Shown here piece after piece: positions 1 to 6,051 of a stretch of 64,000 nucleotides of DNA (within the stretch, counting starts at the first letter, position 1; every line of letters starts with the position of its first letter). Source of the stretch: JAOUEA01 sp963821935. Lineage in GTDB: Bacteria > Actinomycetota > UBA4738 > HRBIN12. The stretch covers positions 248,001 to 312,000 of the forward strand of contig CAWGFM010000002.1 in NCBI GenBank assembly GCA_963821935.1. The letters are read 5' to 3'. The notes beneath the pieces were generated by a model that worked only from the letters and a program-made list of their open reading frames with translations, searched no databases and was not told the origin of the DNA. A program made the translations under genes and the position numbers.

Positions 1-605
1 TCGGAGCGGAGGACTGGCCCGCATCGATCGACCTGCAGCGCGATCTCGACGAGATCCTCGCTCCTGAGATCCCGCGCGTGCTGCTCAGCGAGGAGACCGT
101 CGAGCCCGCTCTCGAGGACGAGGCCGGCTGCAGCCTGCTCGTATGGACCGGAGCCCCGGAAGGCGCCGAAGCGGTGACGGCGGCACTGGGCGAGGCCGGA
201 GCGGGATCGTCCGTGGACCTCGCGAGCGACGCGATGAAGACAGTGATCCCGCCCACGGTGCCCACGCACGAGGGCGAGGTGCCTCGGGTCCTGACGTGCC
301 CGTGTGTCGACGTCACGACCGCACGCACCGAGGCAGCACGCCGATTCGTCAACGCCTACCAGGCGGAGAACGGCCTGGCCCCCGGGATCTATGCGGCCGA
401 GGCGTGGGACGCCGCCACCGTGCTCGGGGGTGTGCTCACGACCGGAGCTCGCGATCGTGCCGCGGTCGCCGAGGGTCTCGCCGGCATCGAGTCAACCGTC
501 GGCGTGGCCCGCAGCTACGCGTTCGATGAGGCCGGCGAGATGGTCGATCCTCGCGTCGATCTGTACGCAGCAGCAGGATCTCGCTGGCTGCCGATCGCGG
601 CCTGA
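1..605 (+). CDS. Branched-chain amino-acid ABC transporter substrate-binding protein, 3' part (5' truncated by window)
   Basis: The frame is open from base 3, so the gene starts upstream of the window; about 200 C-terminal residues are visible. They match the last lobe of LivJ-type periplasmic binding proteins (Peripla_BP_6 fold): a segment with FVNAYQAENG and IYAAEAWDAATVL, then the typical late strand ending in a short hydrophobic tail. The protein would capture branched-chain amino acids or a related ligand outside the membrane. No permease or ATPase of the Liv type follows; the next genes are a separate polar amino-acid system. The exact ligand cannot be told. Confidence 0.72.
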   Translation, partial: GAEDWPASIDLQRDLDEILAPEIPRVLLSEETVEPALEDEAGCSLLVWTGAPEGAEAVTAALGEAGAGSSVDLASDAMKTVIPPTVPTHEGEVPRVLTCPCVDVTTARTEAARRFVNAYQAENGLAPGIYAAEAWDAATVLGGVLTTGARDRAAVAEGLAGIESTVGVARSYAFDEAGEMVDPRVDLYAAAGSRWLPIAA

Positions 606-687
606 GCTGGTGGCCGATGGGATGCGAGGGGAATCCGTGGTCCCATCGTTCGCGTAGTCCTTCTGGGGGGTAGTTCGCCTCATGGCG

Positions 688-716
688 TTGCTCGCATCGG
701 CCCCCCGGCCTATAGT
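688..716 (+). promoter_or_regulatory. Probable sigma70-type promoter of the amino-acid ABC operon
   Basis: TTGCTC (688-693) and TATAGT (711-716) are separated by 17 bases, the ideal spacing. Transcription would start near 723, giving a leader of about 45 bases before the ATG at 768. The leader contains the ribosome-binding site GGAAGGAGG (752-761 region). Confidence 0.6.
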
Positions 717-767
717 CCGGCCGATGGTAGGGGCGCGCGCGACCTGCGTCCCGGAAGGAGGAACTTG

Positions 768-1679
768 ATGCGGAAGTTCAAGCTTCGTTCGCTCGTCGCG
801 CTGCTCGCGGTGCTCGCACTGACCGCCGCAGCTTGCGGGAGCGACGATGAGCCGACCGTGAATGACGGTGGGGGAGGCGGCGGCGCGACGACGGGTGTCT
901 GCGCGACCAACGACACCACGGGGGACCTGCTCGCCCAGATCTGTGAAGAAGGCGTGATCCGAGTTTCGACCGACCCCGCCTATCCGCCGCAGTCGTCGTT
1001 GAATCCCGAAACGCAGGAGTACGAGGGCTTCGACATCGACGTCGCGACTGCGATCGCCGACAAGCTCGGCGTCACGATCGAGTGGGAGACCCCGAAGTGG
1101 GAATCCATCACGGCTGGCAATTGGCAAGGCCGTTGGGACATGAGCGTCGGTTCGATGACTGTGACCGAAGAGCGCTCCGAGGTCCTCGACTTCTCGCCCG
1201 CCTACTACTTCACCCCGGCTGCGGTGGCTGTTCCCGGCGACAGCGGCATCACATCCTTCGACCAGCTCTCGGGGATGACCCTCGGCACGTGCGCCGGCTG
1301 CACGTACGATTTCTACCTGCAAGGCACACTCGAGATCCCCGGTTTCACCTTCCCGGCCAACCCGATCTCGGACGCTGTCATCAAGGGTTTCGACACCGAC
1401 TCGACGGCCATCCAGGCGTTGGAGTCGGGACAGGTGGACGCGGTGGTGTCGGCGCAGCCGACCTTGCAAGCCGCCATCGACAAAGGGCGCGACATGGTGC
1501 TAGTGGGTGAGCCGCTCTTCTACGAGCCGCTCTCCGTAGCGATCGACAAAGAGTCGGACCTCGATCAGGCTTCGCTGGTGACCGCCGTATCCTCGATCGT
1601 CGAGGAGCTGCACAGTGACGGGACACTGTCCGACCTCTCTATGGAGTGGTTCGGCGAGGACCTGACCGTCGAGCAGTGA
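768..1679 (+). CDS. Polar amino-acid ABC transporter substrate-binding lipoprotein
   Basis: A 303-residue family-3 solute-binding protein (SBP_bac_3). The N-terminus is a lipoprotein signal with lipobox LTAAAC (Cys23), followed by a glycine-rich linker. The mature domain begins around residue 60 with IRVSTDPAYPPQS and the diagnostic stretch YEGFDIDVATAIADKLGV. I chose ATG 768 rather than TTG 765 because GGAGG (757-761) is then correctly spaced. It is first in an operon with its permease and ATPase, so it should deliver a polar amino acid to them; the ligand is not predictable from sequence. Confidence 0.9.
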   Translation: MRKFKLRSLVALLAVLALTAAACGSDDEPTVNDGGGGGGATTGVCATNDTTGDLLAQICEEGVIRVSTDPAYPPQSSLNPETQEYEGFDIDVATAIADKLGVTIEWETPKWESITAGNWQGRWDMSVGSMTVTEERSEVLDFSPAYYFTPAAVAVPGDSGITSFDQLSGMTLGTCAGCTYDFYLQGTLEIPGFTFPANPISDAVIKGFDTDSTAIQALESGQVDAVVSAQPTLQAAIDKGRDMVLVGEPLFYEPLSVAIDKESDLDQASLVTAVSSIVEELHSDGTLSDLSMEWFGEDLTVEQ

Positions 1680-1714
1680 TGCTTCGATGAGCAACATCCA
1701 CGACGGGGGGCAAC

Positions 1715-2713
1715 GTGGCGATCAGTGAGACGGGGGCCGGGGCGACCCGGCCCCCCGCTCAACGACCGACCGGGCGCATGGAAGGACTGGCGCAGAGGAG
1801 CGCCGGCGTATCGTTCCGTCTGAAGGTGGCGATCGTCTGGATCGTGATCTTCGTCATCCTGGGCTTCCTGTTCAACGCAGCGAAGTTCGACACGCAGTTC
1901 ATGCGCGATCGCGCAGACTTCGTCCTGAAGGGCCTCACGTACACGGTCATCATCGCGCTCGCAGGTATCGTTCTCGCCGTCTTCATGGCGCTGATCGGCT
2001 CCCTCGGGCGACTGTCTCGTAACCCGATCGCGTACGGCGTGTCTGGTTTCTACACATCCTTCTTCCGCGGAACGCCGTTGATCGTGCAACTCTTCTTGCT
2101 AGCGTTCGCATTGCCCGTTCTCGTCGGCAACCTCGGACTCTCCCAAGGGATCGAGAACCTGCTGACGCTCGACCCGTTCATCGTCGGGATCGTCGCCCTC
2201 GGCCTGAACTACGGCGCCTACATGACGGAGATCTTCCGCGCGGGCATACAGTCGGTGAGTCACGGACAGTCCGAGGCCGCCGAGGCGCTCGGCATGACAT
2301 ATCGGCAGAAGATGAAGCGGGTGGTGCTTCCCCAAGCCTTCCGCGTGATCATCCCGCCGACCGGCAATGAGTTCATCGCGATGATGAAGGACACGGCGCT
2401 GGTGAGCTTCATCGGTGTCTCGGTCGAGCAGTCTGAGGTGTTCCGCCGGGCCGTGCTCGTGGGTACTGCTGAGTTCAAGCCGGTGGAGGCATACCTGCTC
2501 GCAGCCGGTGTCTATTGGGCGCTGACGGCCGTATTCACGCTGTTCCAGAGCCGCCTCGAGCGCCGGATCAGCAAGGGTTACGTCCGGGGTGAGACTGGAC
2601 GGAAGACGAAGGTCGTCAGTACGAGTGGTCAGGGAAGCTCGGGAGGCGACATCGCCGCTGTCCTCGAGGAGGACGTCACTGGGGGACCTGAGATGCCGGG
2701 GCAGGGGCATTGA
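1715..2713 (+). CDS. Amino-acid ABC transporter permease (HisM/GlnP type)
   Basis: A 332-residue inner-membrane protein with an N-terminal cytoplasmic extension of about 35 residues and around six hydrophobic segments. The EAA loop that contacts the ATPase is clear (EAAEALGMTYRQKMKRVVLP), followed by the family stretch IIPPTGNEFIAMMKDTALVS. The GTG start is 35 bases after the binding-protein stop and overlaps nothing. The last 60 or so residues are hydrophilic, rich in Gly, Ser and Glu, and unusual for the family. The stop overlaps the possible TTG start of the ATPase gene, so the two are translationally coupled. Confidence 0.9.
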   Translation: MAISETGAGATRPPAQRPTGRMEGLAQRSAGVSFRLKVAIVWIVIFVILGFLFNAAKFDTQFMRDRADFVLKGLTYTVIIALAGIVLAVFMALIGSLGRLSRNPIAYGVSGFYTSFFRGTPLIVQLFLLAFALPVLVGNLGLSQGIENLLTLDPFIVGIVALGLNYGAYMTEIFRAGIQSVSHGQSEAAEALGMTYRQKMKRVVLPQAFRVIIPPTGNEFIAMMKDTALVSFIGVSVEQSEVFRRAVLVGTAEFKPVEAYLLAAGVYWALTAVFTLFQSRLERRISKGYVRGETGRKTKVVSTSGQGSSGGDIAAVLEEDVTGGPEMPGQGH

Positions 2714-2718
2714 GCGCG

Positions 2719-3480
2719 ATGGCGAACGGCCAGGCCGTTGTGAGGGTCGAAGGGCTCCACAAGAGCTTCGGCAGCCTCGAGGTGCTGAAGGGCATCGACA
2801 TGGAGGTCGACAAGGGCGAGGTCGTCGTCATCTTCGGTCGATCCGGGTCGGGCAAGAGCACCCTGCTGCGATGCATCAACTTCCTGGAAGACCCCACCGC
2901 GGGCTTGATTGAGGTGGCAGGCGTGCGGCTGCAAGGCGGGCACCGTACGAGAGGCAAGCGTGAGCAGGTCCGCCAGCTTCGGATCAAGGCCGGCATGGTG
3001 TTCCAGCAGTTCAATCTGTTCCCCAACATGACCGTGATCAGGAACGTGATCGAGGGTCCCGTCACTGTGAAGGGCATCCCCGAAGGTCAGGCGAAGTCGA
3101 TCGGACTCGACCTCCTCGACAAGGTGGGGCTGGCCGACAAGGCTGACGAGTACCCGATCCGGCTCTCCGGTGGTCAGCAGCAGCGCGTGGCGATCGCGCG
3201 GGCGCTTGCTATGGAGCCGGAGGTCATGCTCTTCGATGAGCCGACCTCGGCGCTGGACCCCGAACTGATAGGTGAGGTGCTCACCGTCATGAAGTCACTC
3301 GCCACCGACATGCACATGACGATGATGGTGGTCACCCACGAGATGGGGTTCGCGCGCGAGGTGGCCAACCGGATGATGTTCTTCCACGAGGGCGTCATCT
3401 TGGAGCAGGGCACGCCCGACGAGATGATCAACCACACGAAGTATCCCGAGACCCGCAAGTTCTTCGAAGCGGTTCTCTAG
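2719..3480 (+). CDS. Amino-acid ABC transporter ATP-binding protein
   Basis: A 253-residue ABC ATPase of the GlnQ/HisP type that powers the preceding permease. Walker A is GRSGSGKST, the signature is LSGGQQQR, and Walker B is VMLFDEPTSALDPE. The D-loop and switch histidine (VVTHEMGFARE) follow. A TTG start at 2710 that overlaps the permease stop (TTGA) is possible and would add three residues; I prefer ATG 2719. The gene ends the three-gene operon. Confidence 0.92.
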   Translation: MANGQAVVRVEGLHKSFGSLEVLKGIDMEVDKGEVVVIFGRSGSGKSTLLRCINFLEDPTAGLIEVAGVRLQGGHRTRGKREQVRQLRIKAGMVFQQFNLFPNMTVIRNVIEGPVTVKGIPEGQAKSIGLDLLDKVGLADKADEYPIRLSGGQQQRVAIARALAMEPEVMLFDEPTSALDPELIGEVLTVMKSLATDMHMTMMVVTHEMGFAREVANRMMFFHEGVILEQGTPDEMINHTKYPETRKFFEAVL

Positions 3481-3559
3481 TTCCCTCCAGCGGTCCTTCA
3501 GGGTCGGCGACCGGACCCGAAACCCTCGACCTGTCCTTGTGACCTGTGTGACTGGTGGG

Positions 3560-3870
3560 AAGTGAGACCGCGGCAGGGGCGTGAACCAGACGGAAATCGG
3601 CCTGGAAACAGATGACGGGCCGCGCCGCCCCTCGGGTTCGATCACGCCTTCCCCATACGTGATCGTCCCCTGTCGAGCGTCGCGGCCCGTCAAGCTGCGG
3701 TCCCGAGCGACTCGGCCGGTCCGGTTTCCCGTCCCTGCCCGCAGCCTCGCGGGACCTTGGCGAACGATAAACGCGAGGTTGAGACCTGTCAACTCCCGAC
3801 CGTTCGCCGACCTCGTGCGACCGCCGAACATGCACGTCAGCGGCACTGTAGAAAGAGTGACAGGTCTGGC
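3560..3870. other. Gene-free convergent region with long nested inverted repeats; candidate structured RNA
   Basis: This 394-base gap between two convergent genes has no convincing coding frame but many perfect complementary segments. GACGGGCCGCG (3614-3624) pairs with 3681-3691 (11 bp) and encloses GATCACG/CGTGATC (3640-3646/3658-3664). CCGAG/CTCGG (3703-3715) forms a small hairpin. GGCGAACG/CGTTCGCC (3759-3766/3801-3808) and AGACCTGTCA/TGACAGGTCT (3782-3791/3858-3867) are further pairs; the last two interlock. No U-run terminator is seen. I recognise no known RNA family; a complex bidirectional terminator is the plain alternative. Confidence 0.45.
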
Positions 3871-3874
3871 GGGA

Positions 3875-4315
3875 CTACTCCACGGTGAGCGTCGAGTACA
3901 TCCCCTCGGCGTAGTGCTCCGGCAAATTGCAGATGATCGCGTAGGTGCCGGGATCGAGGGAGATCGGCAACTCCGCCTCCGAGCCCGGCGTCACGTCCTC
4001 GATCTCGTCGATCAACGTGAGGCCGGTCGTGTCGGCGACGTCGTCCTCCACGGGAAGCGCGGTGATGTCCACCTCGTCGGCCCCCGAGAAGACCTCGAAT
4101 TCGTGCGTCGACGGGCCGGCGTTGGTGGCCCGGAAGGTCACCTCGCCCGAAGCCATGGTCTCGGGTGAGAGCTTCAGATCGAAATCGTTCAGTGCGACCT
4201 CCACCGTGGACTCGTCCGCGGCGGCCCCGTCGTCCCCGCCGCACGAGGACGCCACGACCGTCAGGAGTGCGATCGGGAACAACCAGGCGACGCGGATCCA
4301 AGCGGTTCGTGACAT
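3875..4315 (-). CDS. Cupredoxin-domain lipoprotein, likely iron-permease partner
   Basis: A 146-residue exported protein. Residues 1-25 form a lipoprotein signal ending VASSC (Cys25), followed by an Asp/Gly linker. The remainder is a single type-1 copper (blue copper) fold with all ligands in place: His71 (STHEFEVF), Cys129, His134 and Met139 in CNLPEHYAEGM. It lies 31 bases downstream of an FTR1 permease on the same strand, with AAGGAG ahead of its ATG. By analogy with EfeO-type cupredoxins it may oxidise or hand Fe(II) to the permease; this role is inferred from context. Confidence 0.85.
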   Translation of the reverse strand: MSRTAWIRVAWLFPIALLTVVASSCGGDDGAAADESTVEVALNDFDLKLSPETMASGEVTFRATNAGPSTHEFEVFSGADEVDITALPVEDDVADTTGLTLIDEIEDVTPGSEAELPISLDPGTYAIICNLPEHYAEGMYSTLTVE

Positions 4316-4346
4316 CGAGGGCTCCTTCGTTCGATCGGATGGGTTC

Positions 4347-5216
4347 TCAGACGGCGGACGAGCTGGACGGTTCGGGAACCGAGGACGCCGGCGCTCGCTC
4401 GACGCGCGCTCGTTGCGGACGGTGCGGCCACAGCACGTAGGCGCTCATCGGGATGGCGTAGGCCAGCCAGACCACGACCTCGGCCACCGTGGGCACCGGC
4501 TGCAGACCGAGCATGCCGGTGAGCAACGCGGCCCGGACGCTGCCGGGGTCGACGAGCCACGAGAGGTTGAAGGCCGAATCCTGGAGCTGTGTGACGACCC
4601 CAGCCTCGGCCAGGGAGTGCACGGCGCTGGCGAGCAACCCGGCGGCCACCAGCACCAACACGAAGCCGGTCACCTGGAAGAAGCGGCCGAGGTTGATGCG
4701 AACGCCGCCGCGATAGATCCCGTAGCCCAGCACGACCGCCACGACCACGCCGAGCACGGCTCCCAGGCCGGTCGCCGTGGCGTTGGAGGAGCTCTGGAAG
4801 GCCGCCAGCATGAAGATCGCCGTCTCCATGCCTTCGCGGATCACGGCGAAGAAGGCCATGCCCACGAGCGCGAGGGTCGAGCCTGCCACCAACGCGTCGG
4901 CAGCGTTGCGCTCGAGATGGCCCTTCAGCTCGCGCGCGTGGCGCCGCATCCACACGATCATGTAGGTGACGCCTGCCACGGCGATGAGGGCGAGCACCCC
5001 CTCCATGATCTCCCGCTCCTTGAAGGGCAGGTTCTCGTTGAGGACTCCCAGGATCACCGCCACGACCGCGCAGATCGCGAGGGCGGCGCCGACGCCCAAC
5101 CACATGGAACGGATGGCCTTGCGTTCGTTCCGCTGGGTCAGGAACGCGGCGATGATGCCGACGATCAGGGCAGCTTCTACGCCCTCACGAAGGCCGATGA
5201 CGAACGTGGGCAGCAT
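4347..5216 (-). CDS. FTR1-family high-affinity iron permease (EfeU-like)
   Basis: A 289-residue membrane protein with about seven hydrophobic segments and the two REGxE motifs that define FTR1/EfeU iron channels: REGVE at residues 10-14 and REGME at 127-131. I start it at ATG 5216, which puts the first motif in the first membrane helix and has GGAGGGGAG just upstream; an upstream frame extension of 31 residues looks non-coding. It heads a two-gene operon with the cupredoxin lipoprotein and is adjacent to a DtxR-type regulator gene, pointing to iron-controlled expression. The C-terminus is a short Pro/Ser-rich tail. Confidence 0.9.
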   Translation of the reverse strand: MLPTFVIGLREGVEAALIVGIIAAFLTQRNERKAIRSMWLGVGAALAICAVVAVILGVLNENLPFKEREIMEGVLALIAVAGVTYMIVWMRRHARELKGHLERNAADALVAGSTLALVGMAFFAVIREGMETAIFMLAAFQSSSNATATGLGAVLGVVVAVVLGYGIYRGGVRINLGRFFQVTGFVLVLVAAGLLASAVHSLAEAGVVTQLQDSAFNLSWLVDPGSVRAALLTGMLGLQPVPTVAEVVVWLAYAIPMSAYVLWPHRPQRARVERAPASSVPEPSSSSAV

Positions 5217-5256
5217 CCGTGCGTTCTCCCCTCCACATCTCGCGGTACCGGCTTGC

Positions 5257-5280
5257 TGGTGTTCGGAGGTCTGAACACCA
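5257..5280. promoter_or_regulatory. Inverted repeat in the iron-permease leader, candidate metalloregulator operator
   Basis: TGGTGTTC (5257-5264) and GAACACCA (5273-5280) are perfect inverted arms around 8 bases. The repeat lies 41 bases upstream of the FTR1 start, downstream of a TAGGAT box on the - strand (5304-5299). Position suggests an operator for the neighbouring DtxR-like regulator, though it does not resemble the classical DtxR/IdeR consensus. Confidence 0.45.
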
Positions 5281-5359
5281 ACCATTCGGACGAGCGAAAT
5301 CCTATCCACTGGGTCGGATTCGCGTCAAGGTGATTCGGGACCGAACTGATGACCCGGCG

Positions 5360-6028
5360 TCAGGGCGTCGGCTCGACCCAGAGGTTGTCCGCCAGATGGG
5401 CGCCGAGGGCGACCGGCTCACGGCCCACCGTGAGGCTCATCGAGCCGTCGGGACCCACGCCGTTCACGCGGAGCTCGCCGCCCGGCATGAGCCCGCTGTC
5501 TTCCAGGAAGCGCATCACGTCGAGCTCGAGCTCGAGGTCCTCGGTGAGCCGGCGGAGCGTCGCCGCGGTGCCGGCCGGCACGTCCTTCAGCGCCACCAAC
5601 CTCGTGACGTCGACCTCGTGCGCCGAGCCAGGGATGGGGTTGCCATGGGGACAGGCGCCGGGGTCATCGAGCAGGATCACCAAACGATCCTCGATGTCGG
5701 AGGAGATGACGCGCTCCCACCGTTCGGCCTCCTCGTGCGCCTGGTGCCAGGGCAGACCGATGATGTCGATGAGCAGATGCTCGGCGAGCCGGTGCCGGCG
5801 CACCAAGACGATCGCCATGTCGCGCCCCTCGCGCGTGAACCCCAGGGTGCGCCCCTCGGCGGTGAGCAACCCGTCGGCGACCAACCGCTTGACGTGCTCG
5901 GAGACCGACGCCCGGCTCACCCCCATCCATCGGCTCAGCTCGGCCTGGACCAACGGGAAGCGTTCCTCTTCCAGCTCGAACAGGGCTTCGAGGTAGTCGG
6001 CGGAGGCGTGTCGCACGTCGGAGGTCAT
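5360..6028 (-). CDS. DtxR/MntR-family metal-dependent transcriptional regulator
   Basis: A 222-residue repressor. Residues 5-65 form the winged helix (VQAELSRWMGVSRASVSEHVKRL). The dimerisation and metal-binding domain follows, with RRHRLAEHLLIDIIGLPWHQAHEEAERWE and the cysteine-containing GACPHGNPIP characteristic of DtxR. The last 75 residues form an SH3-like FeoA domain. It is adjacent to FTR1 and the cupredoxin gene, so it likely senses Fe(II), less likely Mn(II), and controls them. Its ATG is preceded by TAATCT (6040-6035) with six bases between, indicating a leaderless mRNA. Confidence 0.9.
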   Translation of the reverse strand: MTSDVRHASADYLEALFELEEERFPLVQAELSRWMGVSRASVSEHVKRLVADGLLTAEGRTLGFTREGRDMAIVLVRRHRLAEHLLIDIIGLPWHQAHEEAERWERVISSDIEDRLVILLDDPGACPHGNPIPGSAHEVDVTRLVALKDVPAGTAATLRRLTEDLELELDVMRFLEDSGLMPGGELRVNGVGPDGSMSLTVGREPVALGAHLADNLWVEPTP

Positions 6029-6051
6029 GGGCGGAGATTACGATACGGCTC
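6029..6051. promoter_or_regulatory. Overlapping divergent promoters for the DtxR-like gene and polA
   Basis: Only 23 bases separate the two start codons. The - strand has TAATCT (6040-6035), six bases before the regulator ATG. The + strand has TACGAT (6039-6044), seven bases before the polA GTG. The boxes share two base pairs, so polymerase can hardly occupy both at once. Both transcripts would be leaderless. Confidence 0.6.

Noticed and set aside
3614..3691. Tempting reading of GGTTCGATC (3635-3643) as a tRNA or tmRNA T-loop
   Set aside because: The flanking bases do not form the five-pair T stem, and no acceptor or anticodon arm can be built.
3581..4168. A 195-codon + strand frame over the convergent intergenic region
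   Set aside because: It runs through the inverted repeats and the back of the cupredoxin gene and shows no motif.
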